The position numbers and the translations under genes are program-made. A stretch of DNA of 64,000 nucleotides from Alentia gelatinosa (Eukaryota; Annelida; Polychaeta; Phyllodocida; Polynoidae). How positions within the stretch are numbered: position 1 is the first letter of the stretch; every line of letters starts with the position of its first letter. The stretch is from assembly GCA_950022655.1 (NCBI GenBank), contig OX465583.1, forward strand, positions 34,313,360 to 34,377,359. Direction: 5' to 3'. Positions 1-12,281 of the stretch are shown one piece after another. The notes under the pieces are model-generated. The model was not told the DNA's origin. It did not search any database and saw nothing but the letters and a program-made list of their open reading frames with translations.

Positions 1-189
1 TCCATAATAACTGAGGTGGGAATTCTTTTACTTCCCACACCACGTAGACATGGTATGAGAAGAATTGGCCTTTGATATAGCAGTAAATCTACCACTGCTA
101 CCACTGATGGGGTTGGGACTCGAACCCACAAAGTCCTGCAGCCTTGGGGTTACAAGTTCAGTGCCCTAACGACTGAACTCCCCTGCCCC
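1..189 (-). repeat. tRNA-derived SINE
   Basis: Read on the minus strand, the first part resembles a tRNA. It has an A-box-like stretch (agttcagtcgttaggg), an anticodon-loop-like cttgtaa and a good B box (gggttcgagtccc). The tRNA-like part then runs into an unrelated tail down to position 1, which is the usual design of a SINE. The anticodon stem pairs poorly, so it is not a working tRNA gene. The element may continue beyond the left edge of the window. Confidence 0.6.
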
Positions 190-1722
190 CCCGGGCAAAT
201 CCTATAGGAACCTGTACTCCATTCTGAATCTGAGACAGACTCTCATTACTGGCGTCAGTATCAAGTATGAAGCGGCCCCTGGGCAAAAGGTATTGGAGAC
301 CTTTTGCCTTAATCCTATGAAAGCAACCTCAGCTTCGGGAGTCCATTCAATCTCCTTTAGCTTTCCTGCTTTATATAGGATGACATACTGTTGCAAAGGA
401 TATGCAATTTACTAGGCTTCGTGTTTAATAGGCGGGAGCCTACGATGAGGTAGCCAGAAAGGCAAATTTCCCTGTGTCAATGCGGTGCTCTACCTGATCA
501 GTACGTCCCGACAGGTCCCCTGGCCGAGCAAAGATCTTACTCCACTTCTTTAGAACTATCCTTAGCTGATTCTGCTTTTCACAGGTGAATCTGCTGAACC
601 AGCCAAAGTCTCATGTAAGACATTAGTCCCTAGATCACATCCCGAACTGCAGTCTACACTACACACACTTATCTCCGAGTCACTGATATTCGATGTACAG
701 AAACAGTTACCAACTCGCCCAAACTGGTTGTTGGTAAGGGTGCGACACCCAATGGACATTCATCCACGGAGAAGACTACGTTGGCCAACATGACTCGGCC
801 AATCATATCACCCCTTTCAGCTTGATCATATCAGTAGTATGGTTTCTAACCATTATCTCACCCCAGATATTTTTTCTCCATAGACTTAACATTGGGAACT
901 CGTATCTAATGCCCATGAGATATTTCGGAAAAATATCCAATGGGGGATTATGTCACAAATGTTAGCCCATTAGTCAATGTAAAGGGTGAGATAAATTCAG
1001 AAACCCATGAAAGTTTAGGGGCAGAGCTCAATCCCATCTCGCTTGAATCGCTACATAATTCACGCGGCTTTGCCTTGTGAATTAATACGCGATTCAAACT
1101 CGATGGGATACAAGCTCTGACCCTAAACTTTCATGGGTTTCCTCTATATTATTGATCCGTTCTGGGCACTACCCACTTGGGTATCCCAAGCCTGCAACAC
1201 TCTGTCTGCGAACAGCATTGAATCTGGCTTGAACATTGCATTGTCCAAAGGCAAGTCCCCCTCACCAGCTATCAGGACATTCACCATCTGCTGAGGGGCA
1301 ATGCTGACAGTCTGTCTGAGGGCTACCACTGAATTTATCTCATAACAGGAAAACTCTACCTCCAACAACTCAGGTTCTCTGAGCCAGAGGAGACCTTGCT
1401 GTAAATCCAAAGTAGCTCCATAGAGTACCTGGAAATCAACTCCTATTATCCCGCTTTCCTCGATACCACCAAATATGGGACTCCCTACCAATCTAGTGTT
1501 ACCTACCAAAATCGGAATAATCACTTTCCCATAGTATTTCAACTGAGTACCTTTGGTGGCCCTTGTACTTGCTTCAGAAACATGACATTCCTTATCAAAT
1601 CCAAAGGATTGATCTAGCTCATTGCTCAATATTGACCTAAGAGAGACGGCTGCTGTATGAACCAGAAAATCCCATTGAGTGTTCCGAGATCCCATCTGCA
1701 TTGACAAAGCCACTGCAAACAA
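190..1722 (-). pseudogene. Decayed Gypsy-type LTR retrotransposon pol fragment
   Basis: On the minus strand, pieces of a Gypsy polyprotein lie in the expected order. A retropepsin-like frame (1144-1722) carries GIIGVDFQVLYGATLDLQ, typical of the C-terminal half of Gypsy proteases. The protease-RT linker with the SGRTDQVEHRIDTG signature (about 470-545) follows, and then an RNase H-like WTPEAEVAFIGLRQKVSN stretch (about 240-345). The core RT between linker and RNase H is missing. In the protease the active-site triad reads VHTAA where the family has DTG, so it is dead. A 140-bp hairpin sits inside at 1001-1140. The protease N-terminus is cut off at about 1726, where the tandem array begins. 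Confidence 0.7.
1001..1140. repeat. Foldback (hairpin) MITE
   Basis: The stretch is one long imperfect inverted repeat. The left arm starts aaacccatgaaagttt and the right arm ends aaactttcatgggttt. Pairing continues inward through atcccatc/gatggga and ttgaatcgc/gcgattcaa to a centre near 1070. Arms are about 65 to 70 bp. It has no coding capacity and is inserted in the Gypsy relic. Confidence 0.75.
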
Positions 1723-2309
1723 GGATGCCTTGGGGAGAGATACTTAGAACAGATTGTTGCGATCTGATTTGGTATCTCTGACTCGAGGGTAGAAGTGGAG
1801 GGACTTAGTTGGGTAAAAATCAATAGTCCTGTGACCGTGACCTTTGAACCTCCATGTCTCACCCTGGTTGTCTAGAGGGGACCATTTCGATAATGTGTAC
1901 CTTGTCTGATAAGTGCTCTTAAAAACTCACCCTGTTGAGATGAGACTTAATACTTAATAACAAAAAAAACAAAAATGTAGCTCCTATGTCCCTGAGTAGG
2001 TGGGGGAGGACTCTAAAATAACACATTTTTTTAAATTCACCCTGAGGATGGCACTGCTTGCCAAAAATGGTCACCCACATAGATCTAGATGAGGTAGAGA
2101 GGCAAATAAGGTGCCATTTCCCACTAACCTGACATGAGGAATTCAATAAAATGCATTTCAAATTGATGTGATATGTTTTACATCACTAAATTCAGTAAAA
2201 AGCAGTAATATGACACTTCACAGAGCCCTTATATAGTAATTCCTCATATGACTACTTTTGTACACATACAACCACACTATACATTAGTATCACATGTAAT
2301 TCTCATTAA

Positions 2310-3079
2310 TTTGCACAATTTCAATAGTCATCATCAGAAGATTCAGCCTCAGAGTCAGAAGATTCATCATCACAACTCCTCATTATCTTGTGGTGCAGGA
2401 AGTGGTAGCCGAAGGGATGTAGGGATTGAGGGCAGAGTAAATCAAACTAGCACACACAGTCCATCTTGGCACTGCCGTACATTACCAAAGGGTGAGGGAT
2501 GCTCCTTAGTTCATAATATATTTGCAGATAAGCAACATAGTTCACTCTCTTCAGATGAAGATCCAAAGTGTCCTTGTCGGGTGGAAGACACATGACATCC
2601 ATACCTGTTATTGTCATATATTTGTAGCCACCGGTTGTTATATATTTGTAGCCATGGTAGCATTCAGTAGACTTTGCAATTTTAGAATGTGCTACATTTG
2701 CATCTTAAATGCTGCTGGGATTGCATCATCTCTTTAGAATATTCTGCACTTTCTCAGAAAGAGGTGTATTCCCAATGCTCATGTCTAGCACCCATTGCAG
2801 AAGTGCCTCATAGAAAAGTCATAGACAATGAACACCATGTTTAAAGTGTTTGCCTCGCATGACCTGATCAACTAAAACATCTGTAATAACACCTGCTTCC
2901 ACTATGACTTCATCCAAGCCTGAGCCTCTGAATCTTTTATGTATTGTGTACATGTGTAATATACCCATAAAGTGTATTGTGATCTTAAGTTTTAAAAGAA
3001 GAACATAAACTGGATAATCACCACCTACCAATCCAAATGGCATTCCTTTTTCTTCAATTGCCCATTTGAGCTTGCACAT
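2310..3079 (-). pseudogene. Decayed multi-copy coding fragment, unit 1
   Basis: Minus-strand translation gives protein-like text broken by stops: VGGDYPVYVLLLKLK, then RFRGSGLDEVIVEAGVIT and MRGKHFKHG, then after stops FYEALLQWVLDMS and CLPPDKDTLDLHLKRVNYVA, ending in an acidic SSDSEAESSDDDY tail. I recall similar repetitive hypothetical proteins from marine invertebrate genomes, probably carried by a transposon, but cannot name the family. At least three in-frame stops make it non-functional. It lies about 840 bp upstream of UGT exon 1 on the opposite strand. Confidence 0.5.
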
Positions 3080-3922
3080 GACATCATATAAGATTATTTT
3101 GCTTGATGCTTGGAAAAGGCATGAAATATATATCGCTTGCTTATTTCATCTCTTAGAAAAGGGTTCTACGAACGATTTTTATTTTTATGCAATAGAATGT
3201 ATCGTAACGGCCTTCTACGACAATCTAGATTGGTTCGGCAGAGGTCATGGCCTCTGGCGGGTCATTGAGCTCCGCAGTGCGAAAATGACACAAACAAACC
3301 TACCCCGCCCCACATACACGCTCCGCATATTCGTCAGCATCCCTGCTGCTTCGCTGCTCATACCAGGCACACTGCACAGATACATTTTACCCATCCACCC
3401 ACATCCTTTCATTCAAACTCGCTATTCGCTCATGGCATTTTACTATAAATATTCATTTCTAGTCAATTATCTTATCAATACTTACCATTTTAATTATCTC
3501 ACGATAACCATGATTATTAAAATGTACATCATAAAATTTTATACACAAAAAATAAAATTGTATTTTCCCAACTCAACATCCTCTTACTCATTTCGCGACG
3601 CGTGTAGATCAATGATCATTCATACTTTATTAAACAGCCTCCAGATTCCTACAGTTGGTTCTATAGGTTCCATGGCTATTTAATGTATATCTAACACATC
3701 TGAAGATTTATATTTCAAACTGATGTAAAGAATTTTACAAAATCTAGATCATGATTTTGGTATTGGTTTTACGTGCCATGACAGTACTAGATTATGTAGG
3801 TGTTGTATATATTCCCACATTTTTATCACTGACCTCTAGATAGTTATGCAATTCAATTGTTATCAGCCTATATACCTATCTATCATTGAGGTAAATCATA
3901 AGAGCATTGGACAGGATTCACT

Positions 3923-4141
3923 ATGTTAAAGGTACTGATGATGCTTGGTATCACTGTGGTTATCCTGGCGGCTTCTGTCTTAGCCGTGGATACTAAGAGG
4001 GTCCTGCTTTTACCCCTACCCTTCACGAGTCATATCCGGCAGCTAGCAGGCATTGGTGAAGGCCTGAGTGGACATGGTCATGAGGTCTACATGGTACTTA
4101 GCAGGAGCATGCCAGGCAGAGACCACTTTGGGAATGGCTCG
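3923..4141 (+). CDS. UGT exon 1, copy 1 (partial CDS)
   Basis: Encodes residues 1-73 of a UDP-glucuronosyltransferase. A hydrophobic signal peptide (about 1-22) is followed by the N-terminal beta strand and the FTSHIRQLAGIGEGL helix. H37 in the FTSH motif matches the catalytic base of animal UGTs, and GHGHEVYMVL is the usual second strand. The exon ends at ggctcg|gtaggt in phase 0. Joined to the exon at 28876, the protein continues exactly as in known UGTs, so the intron would be about 24.7 kb. The product acts in the ER membrane with its catalytic part in the lumen. Three further copies lie downstream, and this is the farthest from the common exons. Confidence 0.8.
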
Positions 4142-4566
4142 GTAGGTGCCATGCTATAACTTCATACAAATACAAATACATATAAACACCTGTCTCCGAA
4201 GTTACAGGGTCGTCGAATTGAGCAACAGAAATCTAGCGCTCACTGGGTACCAGCAGTACTGAACATCCTGAAAAGCACAGGTAATCTACCCCTACGAGAG
4301 TTATAGGTCCTTACCAGACTTGCTCAAGGTCCTTTTGCACCCCCATGAGAGCAACCCAATTTTTAGGGTAGGGGACAACCGTCATTGATGTGACTGTCAA
4401 TCTGACGGCTCTGTAACATTTTAGACTTTAGGTGAAATGTCATTTTCTACCAAGGTAAGTCTCATTTAACCTTTAAAGTCTACAGCTGATTACTGGTCAG
4501 TTAGATAATAACAGAGACTGTTAACACATTACCTGTGCACCTCCTGACAGGGATATGCAGGTGGTT

Positions 4567-5544
4567 AGTTGGGTCGGATTTTTGAAACCTGCTAAATTCA
4601 GCTTTGAACCTGGGATAAAACATGCAAAAAAAAATTTCCGAATAATACTTCTTTTTATATTTTATGTTACTCACCTACTAAGTACGTTCCAGAAAAATAT
4701 TATTTCAACAAAATCAGATCAATGGTTTAGATTTGAGAGCCTTTTGAAGTTGTGTATAATACTGCATGTTGTCCAACCCCCTAAATATCTGAAATTTCAA
4801 GAAATGTTCAGTTTTTGAACAATAAAAAGTATATTTTTTTATTTAGAAAAAAACCAACCTGGGTATTCAAGAGTGGTAGGGGTACTTAACATAACCAATG
4901 ATGTTTGTTATTCTATTATGATTATTTTTTCTTTTACACATCCTTTAGAGGTGTGTTGTCCAACAACCCATGTTTTTGGAAAAATATCATCATGGGTTCA
5001 TAATGTTCTGATATCAGGATGGATAATCCGATTGTGTGGAAACTTTCAGGTATCACAGTCAGGATTCAGGTCAACATTGTACAATCAAGAAAAATTAATT
5101 TCTCACTATATATCTCATTAGTATTTTCCTCTGAAAGTCGGGGTCTTGAACAACATACTCTATGGGTCTCTATGTTGGAAAATTTGAAGGTCCTGGATAG
5201 TTTTTACCATTTTAATATTTTTTCAATCTTTTACCAATTTTCAAAATTATATTGTCTACACTTCTCATGACATATGCTTTAAACATGTTAATAAATACAA
5301 TTCGCTCGAAATTGTGTCTCCCAGATTTTGAACAAAGCAAAAATCAATAGAAAATCACAGTTTTTGTTGATTTTCAGAAGGAAAAATTCCTCAGAGCTCT
5401 ACAAAACCCTATGTTGGAAAGAAAGATTATCAAAAGATACACCAAATAATTTCATTTTTACATTCATGAGATATGTTTATACAACATGAACCTTGAAAAA
5501 GCTTATTTTGGCAATTTAGCAGGTTTTAAAAATCCCACCCAGTT
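4567..5544. mobile_element. Non-autonomous TIR element in UGT intron, unit 1 (978 bp)
   Basis: Bounded by 32-bp terminal inverted repeats that match at 28 of 32 positions; both contain aaacctgctaaatt. Similarity continues imperfectly inward (gctttgaacctgg against gctttttcaaggttc). The interior is AT-rich, has no transposase and contains ttgtccaac-type motifs (4769 and 4957). No clear target duplication is visible, so the superfamily is not assigned. Confidence 0.6.
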
Positions 5545-6128
5545 GTCTTTCTCTGTCTGGAGAACAATATCCTGGAAGGCATTATCGTCTGTTCTTTTGT
5601 GTCAAACGAGGTGAGTGTCCTTTTGTGTCAAATGTATTGGTGTTCATCCACCAAGTGCTTCTCAGAATAGTTTGCATAGGTAAGTCCCTAAGGATAGTTT
5701 TAGACATGGCTGCTCCCCTAGATGAATGGGCATTGAGCACATGGTCGTTTCAATCCATCTGGTAATTGAGTCTTTTGTTGCTGGGTGTAGATTATTCCCC
5801 AGCTTTATCCATAACTGTGTACATTGTCCTTTGAGCTGCGATGTGTTGGCACAGTATTGTCTTGGAACACTGTAAGGGCACAGTATGTTATTTGTAAAAA
5901 TGATTTTTTGTTTTTTTTTTGTTTTTTTTTTAGGGGGGTGGGGGGCATATATGTACCCCCTTAGACCGCCGACTGCAGCATGGGGAAGGGGTGAGCGGCA
6001 GGAGCACTGACCACTCAACACACAGGCCGCGAGAGGGCGGCGTTACATTCTTTGAAATTATCATTAGGAGTAATTCACATAATTCAGCTTTAAACATGGT
6101 ATGTATGCAACCAGCAATGAGCATTATT

Positions 6129-6327
6129 GTAAACCCATGGGCGTTGCTCAGGGGTAATCATTGCCTCCCTGGTGTCCCCCTCTACCGCACCTCAAGGGCG
6201 CCCCTCCTGCCCCCTCGTGGCTTTCACACATACCACGAGGTCACGTGGTACAGCCCGGTCCGTACCCCGGCCTCACTTCTTCTCCACCCGCTCTACAGTA
6301 CGCACGTACTACAGCACCTTTTTTCGT
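6129..6327. repeat. Solo Ngaro A segment closing unit 1
   Basis: 199 bp from gtaaacccatggg to ttttttcgt, the same sequence as A1 of the Ngaro-like element at 20648. Here it is followed directly by the start of the next unit instead of the element interior. Confidence 0.85.
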
Positions 6328-6910
6328 GCCTTGGGGAGAGATACTTAGAACAGATTGTTGCGATCTGATTTGGTATCTCTGACTCGAGGGTAGAAGTGGA
6401 GGGACTTAGTTGGGTAAAAATCAATAGTCCTGTGACCGTGACCTTTGAACCTCCATGTCTCACCCTGGTTGTCTAGAGGGGACCATTTCGATAATGTGTA
6501 CCTTGTCTGATAAGTGCTCTTAAAAACTCACCCTGTTGAGATGAGACTTAATACTTAATAACAAAAAAAACAAAAATGTAGCTCCTATGTCCCTGAGTAG
6601 GTGGGGGAGGACTCTAAAATAACACATTTTTTTAAATTCACCCTGAGGATGGCACTGCTTGCCAAAAATGGTCACCCACATAGATCTAGATGAGGTAGAG
6701 AGGCAAATAAGGTGCCATTTCCCACTAACCTGACATGAGGAATTCAATAAAATGCATTTCAAATTGATGTGATATGTTTTACATCACTAAATTCAGTAAA
6801 AAGCAGTAATATGACACTTCACAGAGCCCTTATATAGTAATTCCTCATATGACTACTTTTGTACACATACAACCACACTATACATTAGTATCACATGTAA
6901 TTCTCATTAA

Positions 6911-7680
6911 TTTGCACAATTTCAATAGTCATCATCAGAAGATTCAGCCTCAGAGTCAGAAGATTCATCATCACAACTCCTCATTATCTTGTGGTGCAGG
7001 AAGTGGTAGCCGAAGGGATGTAGGGATTGAGGGCAGAGTAAATCAAACTAGCACACACAGTCCATCTTGGCACTGCCGTACATTACCAAAGGGTGAGGGA
7101 TGCTCCTTAGTTCATAATATATTTGCAGATAAGCAACATAGTTCACTCTCTTCAGATGAAGATCCAAAGTGTCCTTGTCGGGTGGAAGACACATGACATC
7201 CATACCTGTTATTGTCATATATTTGTAGCCACCGGTTGTTATATATTTGTAGCCATGGTAGCATTCAGTAGACTTTGCAATTTTAGAATGTGCTACATTT
7301 GCATCTTAAATGCTGCTGGGATTGCATCATCTCTTTAGAATATTCTGCACTTTCTCAGAAAGAGGTGTATTCCCAATGCTCATGTCTAGCACCCATTGCA
7401 GAAGTGCCTCATAGAAAAGTCATAGACAATGAACACCATGTTTAAAGTGTTTGCCTCGCATGACCTGATCAACTAAAACATCTGTAATAACACCTGCTTC
7501 CACTATGACTTCATCCAAGCCTGAGCCTCTGAATCTTTTATGTATTGTGTACATGTGTAATATACCCATAAAGTGTATTGTGATCTTAAGTTTTAAAAGA
7601 AGAACATAAACTGGATAATCACCACCTACCAATCCAAATGGCATTCCTTTTTCTTCAATTGCCCATTTGAGCTTGCACAT
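6911..7680 (-). pseudogene. Decayed multi-copy coding fragment, unit 2
   Basis: Same relic, with the same stops, as at 2310-3079. Confidence 0.5.
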
Positions 7681-8523
7681 GACATCATATAAGATTATTT
7701 TGCTTGATGCTTGGAAAAGGCATGAAATATATATCGCTTGCTTATTTCATCTCTTAGAAAAGGGTTCTACGAACGATTTTTATTTTTATGCAATAGAATG
7801 TATCGTAACGGCCTTCTACGACAATCTAGATTGGTTCGGCAGAGGTCATGGCCTCTGGCGGGTCATTGAGCTCCGCAGTGCGAAAATGACACAAACAAAC
7901 CTACCCCGCCCCACATACACGCTCCGCATATTCGTCAGCATCCCTGCTGCTTCGCTGCTCATACCAGGCACACTGCACAGATACATTTTACCCATCCACC
8001 CACATCCTTTCATTCAAACTCGCTATTCGCTCATGGCATTTTACTATAAATATTCATTTCTAGTCAATTATCTTATCAATACTTACCATTTTAATTATCT
8101 CACGATAACCATGATTATTAAAATGTACATCATAAAATTTTATACACAAAAAATAAAATTGTATTTTCCCAACTCAACATCCTCTTACTCATTTCGCGAC
8201 GCGTGTAGATCAATGATCATTCATACTTTATTAAACAGCCTCCAGATTCCTACAGTTGGTTCTATAGGTTCCATGGCTATTTAATGTATATCTAACACAT
8301 CTGAAGATTTATATTTCAAACTGATGTAAAGAATTTTACAAAATCTAGATCATGATTTTGGTATTGGTTTTACGTGCCATGACAGTACTAGATTATGTAG
8401 GTGTTGTATATATTCCCACATTTTTATCACTGACCTCTAGATAGTTATGCAATTCAATTGTTATCAGCCTATATACCTATCTATCATTGAGGTAAATCAT
8501 AAGAGCATTGGACAGGATTCACT

Positions 8524-8742
8524 ATGTTAAAGGTACTGATGATGCTTGGTATCACTGTGGTTATCCTGGCGGCTTCTGTCTTAGCCGTGGATACTAAGAG
8601 GGTCCTGCTTTTACCCCTACCCTTCACGAGTCATATCCGGCAGCTAGCAGGCATTGGTGAAGGCCTGAGTGGACATGGTCATGAGGTCTACATGGTACTT
8701 AGCAGGAGCATGCCAGGCAGAGACCACTTTGGGAATGGCTCG
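8524..8742 (+). CDS. UGT exon 1, copy 2 (partial CDS)
   Basis: The 73 encoded residues are identical to copy 1, with the same start context and the same phase-0 donor (gtaggt at 8743). The upstream region is also the same, so each copy probably carries whatever promoter the gene uses. Splicing to 28876 would give the same protein as the other copies. Confidence 0.8.
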
Positions 8743-9167
8743 GTAGGTGCCATGCTATAACTTCATACAAATACAAATACATATAAACACCTGTCTCCGA
8801 AGTTACAGGGTCGTCGAATTGAGCAACAGAAATCTAGCGCTCACTGGGTACCAGCAGTACTGAACATCCTGAAAAGCACAGGTAATCTACCCCTACGAGA
8901 GTTATAGGTCCTTACCAGACTTGCTCAAGGTCCTTTTGCACCCCCATGAGAGCAACCCAATTTTTAGGGTAGGGGACAACCGTCATTGATGTGACTGTCA
9001 ATCTGACGGCTCTGTAACATTTTAGACTTTAGGTGAAATGTCATTTTCTACCAAGGTAAGTCTCATTTAACCTTTAAAGTCTACAGCTGATTACTGGTCA
9101 GTTAGATAATAACAGAGACTGTTAACACATTACCTGTGCACCTCCTGACAGGGATATGCAGGTGGTT

Positions 9168-10145
9168 AGTTGGGTCGGATTTTTGAAACCTGCTAAATTC
9201 AGCTTTGAACCTGGGATAAAACATGCAAAAAAAAATTTCCGAATAATACTTCTTTTTATATTTTATGTTACTCACCTACTAAGTACGTTCCAGAAAAATA
9301 TTATTTCAACAAAATCAGATCAATGGTTTAGATTTGAGAGCCTTTTGAAGTTGTGTATAATACTGCATGTTGTCCAACCCCCTAAATATCTGAAATTTCA
9401 AGAAATGTTCAGTTTTTGAACAATAAAAAGTATATTTTTTTATTTAGAAAAAAACCAACCTGGGTATTCAAGAGTGGTAGGGGTACTTAACATAACCAAT
9501 GATGTTTGTTATTCTATTATGATTATTTTTTCTTTTACACATCCTTTAGAGGTGTGTTGTCCAACAACCCATGTTTTTGGAAAAATATCATCATGGGTTC
9601 ATAATGTTCTGATATCAGGATGGATAATCCGATTGTGTGGAAACTTTCAGGTATCACAGTCAGGATTCAGGTCAACATTGTACAATCAAGAAAAATTAAT
9701 TTCTCACTATATATCTCATTAGTATTTTCCTCTGAAAGTCGGGGTCTTGAACAACATACTCTATGGGTCTCTATGTTGGAAAATTTGAAGGTCCTGGATA
9801 GTTTTTACCATTTTAATATTTTTTCAATCTTTTACCAATTTTCAAAATTATATTGTCTACACTTCTCATGACATATGCTTTAAACATGTTAATAAATACA
9901 ATTCGCTCGAAATTGTGTCTCCCAGATTTTGAACAAAGCAAAAATCAATAGAAAATCACAGTTTTTGTTGATTTTCAGAAGGAAAAATTCCTCAGAGCTC
10001 TACAAAACCCTATGTTGGAAAGAAAGATTATCAAAAGATACACCAAATAATTTCATTTTTACATTCATGAGATATGTTTATACAACATGAACCTTGAAAA
10101 AGCTTATTTTGGCAATTTAGCAGGTTTTAAAAATCCCACCCAGTT
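9168..10145. mobile_element. Non-autonomous TIR element, unit 2 (978 bp)
   Basis: Same element, at the same place in the unit, as 4567-5544. It lacks the 358-bp segment. Confidence 0.6.
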
Positions 10146-10729
10146 GTCTTTCTCTGTCTGGAGAACAATATCCTGGAAGGCATTATCGTCTGTTCTTTTG
10201 TGTCAAACGAGGTGAGTGTCCTTTTGTGTCAAATGTATTGGTGTTCATCCACCAAGTGCTTCTCAGAATAGTTTGCATAGGTAAGTCCCTAAGGATAGTT
10301 TTAGACATGGCTGCTCCCCTAGATGAATGGGCATTGAGCACATGGTCGTTTCAATCCATCTGGTAATTGAGTCTTTTGTTGCTGGGTGTAGATTATTCCC
10401 CAGCTTTATCCATAACTGTGTACATTGTCCTTTGAGCTGCGATGTGTTGGCACAGTATTGTCTTGGAACACTGTAAGGGCACAGTATGTTATTTGTAAAA
10501 ATGATTTTTTGTTTTTTTTTTGTTTTTTTTTGAGGGGGGTGGGGGGCATATATGTACCCCCTTAGACCGCCGACTGCAGCATGGGGAAGGGGTGAGCGGC
10601 AGGAGCACTGACCACTCAACACACAGGCCGCGAGAGGGCGGCGTTACATTCTTTGAAATTATCATTAGGAGTAATTCACATAATTCAGCTTTAAACATGG
10701 TATGTATGCAACCAGCAATGAGCATTATT

Positions 10730-10928
10730 GTAAACCCATGGGCGTTGCTCAGGGGTAATCATTGCCTCCCTGGTGTCCCCCTCTACCGCACCTCAAGGGC
10801 GCCCCTCCTGCCCCCTCGTGGCTTTCACACATACCACGAGGTCACGTGGTACAGCCCGGTCCGTACCCCGGCCTCACTTCTTCTCCACCCGCTCTACAGT
10901 ACGCACGTACTACAGCACCTTTTTTCGT
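10730..10928. repeat. Solo Ngaro A segment closing unit 2
   Basis: Same 199-bp A segment as 6129-6327, joined at ttttttcgt to gccttgggg of unit 3. Confidence 0.85.
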
Positions 10929-11511
10929 GCCTTGGGGAGAGATACTTAGAACAGATTGTTGCGATCTGATTTGGTATCTCTGACTCGAGGGTAGAAGTGG
11001 AGGGACTTAGTTGGGTAAAAATCAATAGTCCTGTGACCGTGACCTTTGAACCTCCATGTCTCACCCTGGTTGTCTAGAGGGGACCATTTCGATAATGTGT
11101 ACCTTGTCTGATAAGTGCTCTTAAAAACTCACCCTGTTGAGATGAGACTTAATACTTAATAACAAAAAAAACAAAAATGTAGCTCCTATGTCCCTGAGTA
11201 GGTGGGGGAGGACTCTAAAATAACACATTTTTTTAAATTCACCCTGAGGATGGCACTGCTTGCCAAAAATGGTCACCCACATAGATCTAGATGAGGTAGA
11301 GAGGCAAATAAGGTGCCATTTCCCACTAACCTGACATGAGGAATTCAATAAAATGCATTTCAAATTGATGTGATATGTTTTACATCACTAAATTCAGTAA
11401 AAAGCAGTAATATGACACTTCACAGAGCCCTTATATAGTAATTCCTCATATGACTACTTTTGTACACATACAACCACACTATACATTAGTATCACATGTA
11501 ATTCTCATTAA

Positions 11512-12281
11512 TTTGCACAATTTCAATAGTCATCATCAGAAGATTCAGCCTCAGAGTCAGAAGATTCATCATCACAACTCCTCATTATCTTGTGGTGCAG
11601 GAAGTGGTAGCCGAAGGGATGTAGGGATTGAGGGCAGAGTAAATCAAACTAGCACACACAGTCCATCTTGGCACTGCCGTACATTACCAAAGGGTGAGGG
11701 ATGCTCCTTAGTTCATAATATATTTGCAGATAAGCAACATAGTTCACTCTCTTCAGATGAAGATCCAAAGTGTCCTTGTCGGGTGGAAGACACATGACAT
11801 CCATACCTGTTATTGTCATATATTTGTAGCCACCGGTTGTTATATATTTGTAGCCATGGTAGCATTCAGTAGACTTTGCAATTTTAGAATGTGCTACATT
11901 TGCATCTTAAATGCTGCTGGGATTGCATCATCTCTTTAGAATATTCTGCACTTTCTCAGAAAGAGGTGTATTCCCAATGCTCATGTCTAGCACCCATTGC
12001 AGAAGTGCCTCATAGAAAAGTCATAGACAATGAACACCATGTTTAAAGTGTTTGCCTCGCATGACCTGATCAACTAAAACATCTGTAATAACACCTGCTT
12101 CCACTATGACTTCATCCAAGCCTGAGCCTCTGAATCTTTTATGTATTGTGTACATGTGTAATATACCCATAAAGTGTATTGTGATCTTAAGTTTTAAAAG
12201 AAGAACATAAACTGGATAATCACCACCTACCAATCCAAATGGCATTCCTTTTTCTTCAATTGCCCATTTGAGCTTGCACAT
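11512..12281 (-). pseudogene. Decayed multi-copy coding fragment, unit 3
   Basis: Same relic as at 2310-3079. Confidence 0.5.

Larger units (their letters stand above)
1727..6327. repeat. Tandem unit 1 (4601 bp) of the UGT first-exon array
   Basis: First of four nearly identical head-to-tail units. It starts at gccttggggagagat inside the Gypsy relic and ends at ...ttttttcgt, the end of an Ngaro A repeat. Contents in order: about 580 bp with no coding signal, a minus-strand coding relic, a UGT exon 1 with its upstream region, a TIR element, and the A segment. It differs from unit 2 only at isolated bases, for example taggggg against tgaggggg after the T-runs near 5931. It lacks the 358-bp segment found in units 3 and 4. 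Confidence 0.93.
6328..10928. repeat. Tandem unit 2 (4601 bp)
   Basis: Second head-to-tail copy with the same start and end as unit 1. It has the gagggg variant after the T-run (near 10532) shared with units 3 and 4, but keeps the tatacacaaa variant (near 8142) shared with unit 1. It is thus intermediate between unit 1 and units 3/4. Confidence 0.93.

Noticed and set aside
1..190. Functional tRNA gene
   Set aside because: The B box is good, but the anticodon stem does not pair properly and the sequence runs into a SINE-like tail.
2248..3683. Open frames of 71 to 205 codons repeated in each tandem unit
   Set aside because: They have no family resemblance, lie in AT-rich or antisense-relic DNA, and recur only because the unit is repeated.
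4208..4280. Candidate second UGT exon after exon 1 (acag|ggtcgtcg ... gcacag|gtaatc), repeated in every unit
   Set aside because: It has plausible splice borders and an open frame, but its 73-nt length breaks the frame into 28876. Direct joining of exon 1 to 28876 matches the family without it. At most it is a rarely used cryptic exon.
5662..6382. Overlapping frames around the poly-T and Ngaro A region in each unit
   Set aside because: They are produced by the GC-rich A repeat and low-complexity runs and have no start or splice support.
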